Made by a program: the position numbers and the translations under genes
Part shown: positions 1 to 8,340 of the stretch, in pieces
Numbering within the stretch: position 1 is the stretch's first letter
Layout of the letters: each line of letters begins with the position of its first letter
The notes under the pieces: generated by a model
Told to the model about the DNA's origin: nothing
Databases searched by the model: none
What the model saw: only the letters and a program-made list of their open reading frames with translations
Assembly: GCA_037137375.1 (NCBI GenBank)
Contig: JBAXKJ010000001.1
Location: 1-64,000 of the forward strand
Reading direction: 5' to 3'
DNA: 64,000 nucleotides
Origin: CAINVV01 sp037137375
GTDB taxonomy: Bacteria; Bacteroidota; Bacteroidia; Bacteroidales; Prolixibacteraceae

Positions 1-36
1 ATTTTCTGTGCACTCTAATTTTCCATTTTCTGTGCA
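1..36. repeat. Short direct repeat resembling an IS terminus
   Basis: The 12-mer ATTTTCTGTGCA occurs at 1-12 and again at 25-36, a 24-bp period. Multiple short terminal repeats of this kind are a known feature of IS21-family ends, and an open acetyltransferase frame begins immediately downstream without its N-terminus. I infer a remnant of an insertion-sequence end, but the rest of any element would lie outside the window. Confidence 0.35.
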
Positions 37-387
37 TTTGTAATTTCTGCTTACATCATCTCCTTTAACCAAGCGATTTGTGGATTTTGTTACATCTCAC
101 AGTATAAGAAAAGACAGGCTTATGACAGAACAGCCGAAATAACAATCTATTTAAAAGCGGAATATTTTGGGAAAGGTATTGGCACACAAACAATAAATAT
201 GCTTGAAAAGACCGCCTTTAAGCATGGAATTAAGGTACTAATCGGTATTATCTCCGGAGATAATCAGTCAAGCATCAAATTGTTTGAAAAATGTGGTTTT
301 GAAAAATGTGGTCATTATAAACAGGTTGGTGAAAAGTTTGGCAAGATTCTGGATGTAGTTTCATATCAGAAGATATTAGGTGAATAG
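19..387 (+). pseudogene. 5'-truncated GNAT N-acetyltransferase
   Basis: The frame is open from base 19 (after an in-frame TAA at 16-18) to the stop at 385-387. From about base 67 it reads like the C-terminal two thirds of a phosphinothricin-acetyltransferase-type GNAT: a GFCYIS strand, AYDRTAEITIYL, the acetyl-CoA pyrophosphate loop GKGIG, the SGDNQSSIKLFEKCGF segment and the family-typical VGEKFGKILDVVSYQK ending. About 40-50 N-terminal residues normally present are missing and no good start codon lies upstream; the first ATG (199) falls after the cofactor loop. Intact relatives acetylate small amines using acetyl-CoA. The lost 5' end coincides with the IS-like repeat at 1-36, so I call it a broken gene; an upstream frameshift outside the window is possible. 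It appears unrelated to the sugar genes downstream. Confidence 0.65.
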
Positions 388-391
388 TAAT

Positions 392-608
392 AACCAGTTG
401 GTGTATCCAGTTTTCTTAGATTTTAATTTCAAACCTAAAAGGATCCCAAATCAGTGCTCCAGAAATATATGTTGTATAACATATATGCCTTTTTAGCTGA
501 ATATCAGAAGCATACAAACTGGTTGAAACAAAACCACTAAAAATTATTGCAATCCAAAATAATTAAAATAATTTTGGTCAACCAGTTGTTGGATGACTAG
601 TTTGTCAT
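392..608. promoter_or_regulatory. Candidate GntR/FadR operator cluster upstream of the regulator
   Basis: The spacer before the GntR gene is rich in TGGT/ACCA half sites. The best site is TGGT-CA-ACCA at 575-584, which fits the FadR-subfamily hexuronate type (TTGGTATACCAA). Others are ACCA-GT-TGGT at 393-402 (inverted order), AACTGGTTG at 517-525 followed by AACCA at about 532-536, and the inverted repeat ATGAC-N6-GTCAT at 593-608. The core AACCAGTTG occurs at 392-400 and 580-588. The arrangement suggests autoregulation. A weak Bacteroidetes -7-like TAGTTTG sits at 598-604 inside the cluster. The sites are visible; binding is inferred. Confidence 0.45.
465..486. promoter_or_regulatory. 22-bp perfect palindrome, possible operator
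   Basis: Two 9-bp arms, ATATATGTT (465-473) and AACATATAT (478-486), are exact reverse complements around a GTAT spacer. It sits between the GNAT remnant and the GntR gene, inside the TGGT/ACCA-rich spacer. It could be an operator or a weak AT-rich hairpin; no U-tract follows, so a terminator is unlikely. Confidence 0.4.
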
Positions 609-627
609 CTTACCTAATAAGCCAATT

Positions 628-1347
628 ATGGATTTACTTGAAAAATTTGAGGTAATCAAAGTTGAAACTCCCGTTGATAAAATAATCAAACAAATGAGGG
701 ATTCAATTGCATCTGGTCAATTGATGCCCGGTGATAAACTGCCCTCCGAACGTCAACTTTCAGAGCGATTTGGTGTAGGACGAACCTATGTTCGAGACGC
801 CATTAAAGAATTGGAATTCTTTGGAATACTCAAAACGAATCCTCAAAGTGGAACAATCGTTTCTGGGGTTGATATCTCTGCCATGGAAGGGCTTTTGACG
901 AATGTTATGAAAATGGGCGAAAATGATTTCTTTCAAATGGTTGAAACCCGTGTAATAATGGAAATGTTCACCTGCCGGCAAGCTGCCATCAGAAGGACTT
1001 CCGCTAACATCCTGGAACTGGAACAAGCCTTTGATCAGTTTAGGATCCGGGTTGAGTCGAATCTGACCGGAGTATCTGAAGATTTCAATTTTCACCTAAA
1101 AATCGCTGAAGCGAGTCAGAATAAGGTAATAAAATCACTCATGTTGATCATCATTCCAGACATTATCAATATTTACAGGAAACTCAATGTTTGTGGCAAC
1201 AACCGCTTTTATAAATCACTGGATGAGCACAAGACAATTTTGGACTGTATCATCAAACAAAAACCGGCGGAAGCAGAAGAAGCGATGAAAATGCATCTGA
1301 ATGATGTAGTTGAATTTAGTCTGACCTATAATGGAAACACCAAATAA
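628..1347 (+). CDS. GntR-family regulator, FadR subfamily (FCD domain)
   Basis: This 239-residue transcription factor has a winged helix-turn-helix at about residues 15-80 (PGDKLPSERQLSERFGVGRTYVRDAIKELE in two overlapping stretches, the GntR signature) and an all-helical FCD effector domain at about 95-230. The metal/ligand positions of FCD domains appear present: D152 and H156 (DFNFH), H201 (EHKTIL) and H223 (MHLND). FadR-type regulators often respond to sugar acids such as glucuronate or galacturonate and act as repressors released by ligand. Its position at the head of a uronate-polymer locus, with hexuronate-type operator sequences upstream, supports that role. A 13-bp perfect hairpin follows the stop. 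The effector and target genes are inferred; relatives respond to many small acids. Confidence 0.88.
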   Translation: MDLLEKFEVIKVETPVDKIIKQMRDSIASGQLMPGDKLPSERQLSERFGVGRTYVRDAIKELEFFGILKTNPQSGTIVSGVDISAMEGLLTNVMKMGENDFFQMVETRVIMEMFTCRQAAIRRTSANILELEQAFDQFRIRVESNLTGVSEDFNFHLKIAEASQNKVIKSLMLIIIPDIINIYRKLNVCGNNRFYKSLDEHKTILDCIIKQKPAEAEEAMKMHLNDVVEFSLTYNGNTK

Positions 1348-1379
1348 ACTGAAACTAATGAAGGAAATTACAAGCTAAA

Positions 1380-1406
1380 AGGATTGACTAAAATTTAGTC
1401 AATCCT
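1380..1406. terminator. 13-bp perfect hairpin after the GntR gene
   Basis: AGGATTGACTAAA (1380-1392) and TTTAGTCAATCCT (1394-1406) are exact reverse complements around one base. It lies 33 bases after the GntR stop and about 180 bases before GH88. It probably terminates the regulator transcript, but no strong T-run follows on the + strand, so a large operator is an alternative. The rest of 1407-1588 shows no gene. Confidence 0.5.
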
Positions 1407-1588
1407 CATCAGAAAATAATAAAAGCAACCAATTTTTGAGTTTTCCCTAAGTCTTCGCCAAGAAAAGGAATAACAATCTGAGGCCTTTATAATCTTAGTA
1501 CAAAGATAACTCTTTTCTTGTACTTCCATTTAAATGGTTGATTCTCTCGAAGATTCCATGGATGATTCTAACCCAAAATTGAAAAAAA

Positions 1589-2818
1589 ATGAAAAAGTCA
1601 ATATCAATCCTTCTCTTCGTATTTATGGGAGCAGGAGCTTGCTTTGGAAATCTTCCTTCCAATCCTGCTTCAAAAAATAAGCTTTCCAAAAATATTGACA
1701 AAGCGATTCAAATTTCGCTCAATTGTCTGAAAAACTCCACTAACGAGGTTGGGGACAACAACAAATATCCCAGCTATGCGACCAAAGATTTAAAATGGAA
1801 ACTGGCCACCTCTAAAGACTGGACTAGCGGATTTTATCCGGGAACGCTTTGGTATGCCTATGAACTCAGCAATGACAATTTCTTTAAAAAGTCTGCGGAG
1901 TCATGGACTTCAGGTATTGAAGCAGAAAAATTTAACAAGGCCACACACGACCTGGGATTTCGCTTCAACTGCTCATTTGGGAATGGATTAAGACTGGCAG
2001 CCAAGGATTCCGCAACTCGCAGGTATAAAGAAGTCTTGCTAACAGCTGCCGCAACTGCTGACAGTCGCTTCGAACCTGTCATTGGACAATACCCATCAAA
2101 TTGGGACAAAAAACCCTTAGCTAATTCTGTACCAGTGGTCATTGATGTGATGATGAACCTGGAACTCCTTCTTTGGGCCGCTGAAAATGGCGGAGATCCC
2201 AAAATCAGGGAACGTTGTATATCCCATGCGAAGACAGGTTTCCGTGACTTAATAAGGAAAGATGGAAGTAGTTTTCATGTGGTGCGATATGATAAAACAA
2301 CAGGTAAGCTATTGAATCAGGGGCAATTGCAGGGAGATACTGATTCGAGTACCTGGACTCGCGGTCATGCCTGGATGGTCTATGGATTGAATATTATGTA
2401 CCGTTACACAAAAGATCCACAATATCTCGAAATGGCCATGAAGGTAGCAGACTATTTCATCAAGCATCTTCCTAAGGATCAGATTGCAAACTGGGATTTT
2501 CAATCCAAGCTTGACCATCGGGATGCCTCTGCTTCCGCTATTGTTTGTTCCGCGCTACTGGAACTTCAAGGCAATATCAAAGATGCAAAGAAGAAAAAAT
2601 ACTATCTGACTCAAGCAGAAAAAATGCTCAATGCACTCTGTTGCGCACCTTATTTTTCAGAGGGTAAAGGAACGAATTGCCTGTTGCTGCGCTCCACTCA
2701 ATACTTTTATAACACAGATAACACGGATGTCCCTGCCACTTTTGCTGACTACTATTTCATGGAGGCACTGGTACGTTATAAAAAATTGTCTGCCGATAAA
2801 CTACAACCAGTCAAATAG
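1589..2818 (+). CDS. GH88 unsaturated glucuronyl hydrolase (secreted)
   Basis: This 409-residue enzyme has a signal peptide (about residues 1-20) and an (alpha/alpha)6-barrel fold signature. Family GH88 hydrates the 4,5 double bond of the unsaturated uronic acid left by lyases and releases it from oligosaccharides. The two catalytic aspartates map to D121 in ATHDLGF and D186 in VPVVIDVMMN. WTRGHAWMVYG and DASASAI are further family blocks. Length is typical of GH88. It starts module A and is followed after 7 bases by a heparinase II/III-type lyase whose product it should process, probably in the periplasm. GH105 is the main alternative, but the THDLGF motif favours GH88. Whether the aglycone is a hexosamine, rhamnose or another sugar cannot be read from the sequence. 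Confidence 0.9.
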   Translation: MKKSISILLFVFMGAGACFGNLPSNPASKNKLSKNIDKAIQISLNCLKNSTNEVGDNNKYPSYATKDLKWKLATSKDWTSGFYPGTLWYAYELSNDNFFKKSAESWTSGIEAEKFNKATHDLGFRFNCSFGNGLRLAAKDSATRRYKEVLLTAAATADSRFEPVIGQYPSNWDKKPLANSVPVVIDVMMNLELLLWAAENGGDPKIRERCISHAKTGFRDLIRKDGSSFHVVRYDKTTGKLLNQGQLQGDTDSSTWTRGHAWMVYGLNIMYRYTKDPQYLEMAMKVADYFIKHLPKDQIANWDFQSKLDHRDASASAIVCSALLELQGNIKDAKKKKYYLTQAEKMLNALCCAPYFSEGKGTNCLLLRSTQYFYNTDNTDVPATFADYYFMEALVRYKKLSADKLQPVK

Positions 2819-2825
2819 TATCTTT

Positions 2826-5147
2826 ATGATAAAGAGTCTGCTTTCCTGCTTTGTTATCCTGCTTCCTTTATTAGGATTTGCGGGAAATGATATACAGCTT
2901 CCACCTCATCCCAGACTTTTGGTAAGTAAAGGTGAGCCTGAAACCATAAGAGCCCGGATGAATAGCTCAGATTATGCCCCTATTAAATCTGCATTCGAAT
3001 CCCAATTAGCTTATGAAACTGATGGGAAATCAGGTGATGGAGCTCCGGATGAGAAAATCAGGCAAAAAATCGAGGCATTGGCGTTGAAATATCTGACAGA
3101 ACCTTCAATAAGTGAAGCCTTGGGACGTCAGGCAATTAAACTTTCAAGAATCTATCTGTCTTCCATTTCTTCAGTAAAAGGATATGCTCAAAACCTTTAT
3201 TGCTATGAAGCAGTTTTTGCTGCCTCCATGGTCTATGACTGGTGTTATAATCAGTTAACTCCCGGAGACAAAACTGAATTAATCGCTCAAATGAAAAGGG
3301 TTTGCTGCCTGGGTGAATACTGTTTGAAAAAGGGAACTCCAAAACAATACCTGTCCGGACACTATTCGGAACTTGGAGCAAGCATTTTTCTAGCAATGGG
3401 CATTGCCATATACGATGAGGATAAGGAATATTTCAATTTTGAATTAGCGGAACAGACCAATCAGTTTGCCCCTTCGAGGAATCCGATGTATGAAGCAGGT
3501 ACCCATCATCAGGGTTCCCAATACATCGCAGTAAGGTATTTCAACGAAATCCTTCAGGCATATTTGCTTGAAAAACTTGGGCTTAATCCTTATTCCAATA
3601 AGATCAGCGCACCAGCTTACAGAGGACTTTACCAAACGGTGCCTCAAACAAAGGATATGGACGGAATGTCAGAAGGGGATTGTCATAACGGACTTGGAAT
3701 GGGATATTTCCCTTATCCCAACCTGGCAGCTCAGCTATCAAAGGATCCGTTTTTACAAACCTACTCAAAGATGTACCTTGATAAGTCTGTGAAATACAGC
3801 GCACGGACTTTTATTTACCATGATCCTTCTATCCCTGCCAAGCCTATTGAAGATCTTAAACTATCCCGATTCTTTCCTTCTCCATCAGGAATAATGATAG
3901 CCAGAACAAAATGGGATACAGAAAAGCACGATTATTCCTCGGATGCCATGGTTGTGATGATGAATATGAGGGAATACAGTACCAAAAACCACCAGCATCT
4001 GGATAATGGCCACTTTTCGATTTATTACAAGGGTCATTTAGCTTTGGATGCAGGCATCTACCAGGGCTCCGATCCTGAAAACGAATGGGGAAAATTGAAT
4101 TATGTTAATTATTATACCAGAACGATAGCTCATAATTCAGTATTGATTCTGGATCCGAATGAACCATATCCTTTCGAAGGGTGGAACAAACGTGCCCAAT
4201 CAAGGGATGGCGGCCAGTTTTCTTTTAGCAATCAAGCCTGGAATACGAGTCAGGAAATGTTCGCAGCCGGAAAATCCGCACAAGTTTTAGCGAATGATAT
4301 TGCCGACGGAACTGAACCTGAATATTCCTATTTGAAAGGAGATATGACAAGGGCCTATAACTGTCCGGTCAACGTGGATAACTATCCGCCTAAAGCGGAT
4401 ACCGTGCGTCGAAGTTTTGTGTTTTTGAACCTGAAATCGAATAAAATTCCAGGAGTTCTGATTGTGATGGATAAAATTGTATCCACAAATTCCTCCTTTA
4501 GGAAATCCTGGTTACTACATTCACAAAATGAACCGGTCATAAAAAAAGGTTCAATAGAATTTGAAAACACCGCTAATGGCAGGAATGGCAAGTTGCACAA
4601 TGATGTTTTGCTTCCTGGCATCGACAACCAAACGATCAGTAAAATTGGCGGTCCCGGAAAGGAATACTGGGTGGATGGCAAAAATTGGGGAACGGTTACC
4701 CAGGAAGATGCGGGCAGATGGAGAATTGAGCTATCACCAAAAAAAGCATCAAAATCTGACAACTTCCTGAATGTCATCCAAGTTATGGATGCAATACCTC
4801 ATCAGGAACCAATGAAAGTTATTAAATCAGTCTCCACCAAAGGCAACTACATGGCAGTTTCCATTGGTGATCGCATAGTTGCCCAACAATTATCGCTCGA
4901 TAAGAACACTGGCCTGATTGAATTTACACTGGGAGAGGTACGAAAAAATTACAAAGTACTGGTAACGGATCTAAAGGCAGGGAAATGGGTTATAACTACT
5001 ACTTCCGGTAAAACAGAGGCAACCGTCTCTGACCCGGCGGGCACAGCCTATTTCAAATGTAAAGGAGGAAAGATCAGACTTAATCTCAAAGAAGAAAATA
5101 ATTCTGTTTCACTAATTGAGGGAATGAGCAATATCAAAAATAATTAA
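2826..5147 (+). CDS. Heparinase II/III-type polysaccharide lyase, copy 1
   Basis: I place the start at the ATG at 2826, seven bases after the GH88 stop, because it gives a clean signal peptide (MIKSLLSCFVILLPLLGFAG). The frame is open upstream into GH88 but that part is not coding. The mature ~750-residue protein has an N-terminal alpha-toroid (HPRLLVSKGEPETIRARM onward, with the MYEAGTHHQGSQY active-site block) and a C-terminal beta-sandwich carrying HQHLDNGHFSIYYKGHLALD, the heparinase II/III hallmark. Such lyases cleave uronic-acid-containing polysaccharides by beta-elimination, giving unsaturated ends for GH88. It is clearly paralogous to 14819-17503, which has an added N-terminal region and a lipoprotein signal. 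This copy is probably periplasmic and the other surface-bound. The substrate (glycosaminoglycan-like, ulvan-like or a pectic glucuronan) is not determined. Confidence 0.85.
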   Translation: MIKSLLSCFVILLPLLGFAGNDIQLPPHPRLLVSKGEPETIRARMNSSDYAPIKSAFESQLAYETDGKSGDGAPDEKIRQKIEALALKYLTEPSISEALGRQAIKLSRIYLSSISSVKGYAQNLYCYEAVFAASMVYDWCYNQLTPGDKTELIAQMKRVCCLGEYCLKKGTPKQYLSGHYSELGASIFLAMGIAIYDEDKEYFNFELAEQTNQFAPSRNPMYEAGTHHQGSQYIAVRYFNEILQAYLLEKLGLNPYSNKISAPAYRGLYQTVPQTKDMDGMSEGDCHNGLGMGYFPYPNLAAQLSKDPFLQTYSKMYLDKSVKYSARTFIYHDPSIPAKPIEDLKLSRFFPSPSGIMIARTKWDTEKHDYSSDAMVVMMNMREYSTKNHQHLDNGHFSIYYKGHLALDAGIYQGSDPENEWGKLNYVNYYTRTIAHNSVLILDPNEPYPFEGWNKRAQSRDGGQFSFSNQAWNTSQEMFAAGKSAQVLANDIADGTEPEYSYLKGDMTRAYNCPVNVDNYPPKADTVRRSFVFLNLKSNKIPGVLIVMDKIVSTNSSFRKSWLLHSQNEPVIKKGSIEFENTANGRNGKLHNDVLLPGIDNQTISKIGGPGKEYWVDGKNWGTVTQEDAGRWRIELSPKKASKSDNFLNVIQVMDAIPHQEPMKVIKSVSTKGNYMAVSIGDRIVAQQLSLDKNTGLIEFTLGEVRKNYKVLVTDLKAGKWVITTTSGKTEATVSDPAGTAYFKCKGGKIRLNLKEENNSVSLIEGMSNIKNN

Positions 5148-5173
5148 CATCCAAAATTAATCATTGAAAAGCT

Positions 5174-8100
5174 ATGCGAATACAAAAGCAATTAAGCAAA
5201 AAGAGCTTTCTATTATCTCTGATTCTATTTTGTGGCTTCACCCTGTTGCAATTGATTAACCTTCAAGCGCAAACCAATCAAAACATGACTTTACAGGGTT
5301 CTGTTACAGATAGATCCGGAGTTGGACTTCCGGGTGTCGCAGTTGCCTTAAAGGCCGATAAAACAATTGGTACGGTAACGGATATTGATGGAAATTTTAC
5401 CTTGAAAACTAAAAGTAACAGCATCCTGGTAATTAGTTTTGTCGGCTACGTTACACAAGAGGTGAATGTTGGAACATCCGCAAGATTGAAAATTGTTCTT
5501 CAGGAATCCAATATTGATTTGGATGAAGTGGTCATAGTAGGTTATGGAGCCCAGAAAAAAGTAACGATTACGGGTTCCGTTTCAACCATTGGAGAAAAAG
5601 AGTTGCTCAGGAGTCCTGTTGCATCCCTTGGAAATGCTCTGGCAGGCAAAGTAACGGGAGTCTCTTCTGTGCAATATTCAGGTGCACCCGGAGCTGATGA
5701 TCCTGCACTGTATGTACGTGGGGTCGGAACACTTTCAGGATCAAGTTCATCACCCCTTATCCTCGTCGATGGTGTTGAACGCAGCTATTCTCAAATTGAC
5801 CCTAACGAAGTGGCCGATGTGTCCATTTTAAAAGATGCTTCAGCCACTGCGGTGTTCGGAGTAAGGGGCGCGAATGGTGTGATCATGATTACCACAAAAC
5901 GGGGAGAAACAGGGAAAACCAAAATCTCAGCTACGGCATCATGGGGAGCACAGATCCCTACCATGCTGATGGATTTTACCAACAGCTATGATTACGCAAC
6001 CATGTACAATGAATCGCAAACCAACGATGGTGTTGCTCCTGCTACCTTAAAGTTTCAGCCGGCTGTCCTGGATGCTTTCAAGACTCATTCATTGCCGCTT
6101 GTGTACCCCGATATAAAATGGCTGGATCTTATGCTTGAAAATTATGCTCCTCAGTCACAATACAATATAAATCTTACCGGTGGTTCAGAACGGGTCAGGT
6201 ATTTTGTCTCTGCCGGTGCCTTATCACAGTCAGGTTTGTTTAAAACCTACAATACAAATAAGAGCAATAACTTCAATTATAAACGCTTTAATTACCGGGC
6301 CAATGTGGATGTGGATATCACCAAGCTCACCCGAATGTCATTGAATCTCGGAGGACGTGTGGAAAACAGAAATTTCCCTGCCAACGGCGAAAATGATTTA
6401 TTCAGGTATCTGCAGGCTTCCACTCCTTTTGGTGGTGCTGGTATTGTTGACGACAAATGGATCGTCACCAATCCTGCCAACATTATTGATCCGGGTCGTG
6501 ATGGTCTCGATAAAATTTATGGGAGAGGTTATTCAATCAATTCCCTGAATGTGCTTAACCTGGATTTGGTTATTACACAAGATCTGGGATTCATTACCAA
6601 GGGATTGGATTTTAAAATAAAGGGGTCGTACAACAGCTCCTTCAACCAGACTAAATCAAGAACGGAAAGTATCCCTTCCTATTATGCTGTTAAACAAGCA
6701 GATGGGAGCTATCAACTGCAAAAAAACGGGGATTCATCCTTACTTGGCTACAGTGAATCTTTCGGATACGCCCGTGACTGGTATTCTGAAGCAAGTCTGA
6801 ATTACAAACGGAAATTTAATGACCACAATTTCTCCGCTTTATTGCTCTACAATCAGGTAAAAAAATATTATCCATCCACCTATTCCGACATCCCAACCGG
6901 TTATGTTGGTCTGGTAGGTCGTATCACGTATGATTATCGTACTAAGTATCTGGTTGATTTGAACATGGGATACAATGGTTCTGAAAATTTTGCTCCAGGT
7001 AAAAGATATGGATTCTTTCCCTCCGCTTCAATCGGATGGGTGGTAAGCAATGAATCATTCATGAAAAATCAACATGCCTTATCCTACCTGAAACTACGAG
7101 GCTCGGTCGGACTAGTTGGAAATGACAGAATGGGAAGCAGTCGATTCCTTTATTCTCCTGATACCTATGGTACTACAAGCTCCGGCTATTATTTCGGGAC
7201 CAATGTCACCACCTCTCAACCAGCAGCTTATGAAGGCTCTCTTGGAAACCCGAATGTGACCTGGGAGAAGGCACTTAAAGGAAATATTGGAGCCGATTTA
7301 AGTTTACTAAAATCCCATTTGCAAGTAAACCTGGATGTTTTCAAAGAGCATCGTACTGACATTTTAATTACCCCGAACAATACTCCGGTAATTTTCGGAA
7401 AAGCTTCCCCTCCAATTAATTACGGAGTCGTTGATAATCAGGGAATTGAAATAACCCTTAAATGGGAAAACAAAATCGGAAAAGAGTTCAGTTATTACCT
7501 AAGTCCAAATATCTCACTGAGCAAGAATAAGATTGTTCAGATGGATGAAGTAAAACCAAATTATCCTTATTTGAGTGCTACAGGCAGATCAGTGGGACAA
7601 ATGTTTGGTTATGAGTTTTTCGGAATGTATAACGGACCAGAAACCGAAACCCTTTACAACCAGACATTCGGAACAACAACTTTCCCAACACAGATGATTC
7701 CTGGTGGTTTGAAAAAAGGCGACGCAGTTTATATCGACTTAAACGGAGATGGAAAAATTACATCCGATGACAGGGATGCACTGGGATACCCCGAAGTTCC
7801 CGGAGTAATGGCAGCGATAAATTTGGGTTGCTCCTTCAAAGGTTTTGATATCAGTATGCTTTGGAGTAGTGCGACCAACGTTTCAAGAAAACTTGATCGT
7901 CTTTTCCGTCCGGCTATGACTTCTCAACACAACGAGAGTTTGTTGCAATGGTCTTTTGATAATAGATGGACACCCGAAACTGCGGCGACAGCTACCTTGC
8001 CTCGTGCTTCCTTCTCCTCGGAAGGAAACAACACCGTAGATTCAAGATTATGGATTGTCGATTCAAGTTATCTCCGAATGAGGAATATTGAGATAGGATA

Positions 8101-8290
8101 TAAGTTTGACACCAAATTGTTGAAAAAGATAGGTTTAACCAGTCTCAGGGCATATATCAACGGTTATAACCTGCTCACTTTCACCAGGAACTTCCCCGGA
8201 GGAGATCCTGAGCAAATCAGGGATCAACTCGACAATATGAAATATCCTATCACAAAGGTTATTAACATAGGCTTTAATGTTGGTTTCTAA
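5174..8290 (+). CDS. SusC/RagA-type TonB-dependent outer-membrane transporter 1
   Basis: This 1038-residue protein is typical in length for SusC. After a signal peptide (about 1-33) comes a carboxypeptidase-regulatory-like beta-sandwich (about 38-115: LQGSVTDRSGVGLPGVAV to FVGYVTQEV). The SusC signature DEVVIVGYGAQKK follows, then the plug (DVSILKDASATAVFGVRGANGVIMITTKRG) and a 22-strand barrel rich in aromatic beta-strands. SusC channels import oligosaccharides energised by TonB, with the SusD lipoprotein as lid. The partner SusD follows 50 bases downstream, and a second SusC/SusD pair comes directly after. The cargo should be the products of the flanking heparinase-type lyases. Confidence 0.95.
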   Translation: MRIQKQLSKKSFLLSLILFCGFTLLQLINLQAQTNQNMTLQGSVTDRSGVGLPGVAVALKADKTIGTVTDIDGNFTLKTKSNSILVISFVGYVTQEVNVGTSARLKIVLQESNIDLDEVVIVGYGAQKKVTITGSVSTIGEKELLRSPVASLGNALAGKVTGVSSVQYSGAPGADDPALYVRGVGTLSGSSSSPLILVDGVERSYSQIDPNEVADVSILKDASATAVFGVRGANGVIMITTKRGETGKTKISATASWGAQIPTMLMDFTNSYDYATMYNESQTNDGVAPATLKFQPAVLDAFKTHSLPLVYPDIKWLDLMLENYAPQSQYNINLTGGSERVRYFVSAGALSQSGLFKTYNTNKSNNFNYKRFNYRANVDVDITKLTRMSLNLGGRVENRNFPANGENDLFRYLQASTPFGGAGIVDDKWIVTNPANIIDPGRDGLDKIYGRGYSINSLNVLNLDLVITQDLGFITKGLDFKIKGSYNSSFNQTKSRTESIPSYYAVKQADGSYQLQKNGDSSLLGYSESFGYARDWYSEASLNYKRKFNDHNFSALLLYNQVKKYYPSTYSDIPTGYVGLVGRITYDYRTKYLVDLNMGYNGSENFAPGKRYGFFPSASIGWVVSNESFMKNQHALSYLKLRGSVGLVGNDRMGSSRFLYSPDTYGTTSSGYYFGTNVTTSQPAAYEGSLGNPNVTWEKALKGNIGADLSLLKSHLQVNLDVFKEHRTDILITPNNTPVIFGKASPPINYGVVDNQGIEITLKWENKIGKEFSYYLSPNISLSKNKIVQMDEVKPNYPYLSATGRSVGQMFGYEFFGMYNGPETETLYNQTFGTTTFPTQMIPGGLKKGDAVYIDLNGDGKITSDDRDALGYPEVPGVMAAINLGCSFKGFDISMLWSSATNVSRKLDRLFRPAMTSQHNESLLQWSFDNRWTPETAATATLPRASFSSEGNNTVDSRLWIVDSSYLRMRNIEIGYKFDTKLLKKIGLTSLRAYINGYNLLTFTRNFPGGDPEQIRDQLDNMKYPITKVINIGFNVGF

Positions 8291-8340
8291 ATTGAATTAT
8301 TGGGTATTCTTCTGGAAACTGAAAACAAAATATGATACAG

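Noticed and set aside
760..1095. 111-residue antisense frame within the GntR gene
   Set aside because: It is a shadow of the real gene in the reverse frame, with no domain and no start signal.
2631..2825. Upstream extension of the heparinase-type lyase frame into GH88
   Set aside because: It overlaps the GH88 coding end in another frame; the ATG at 2826 gives a clean signal peptide.
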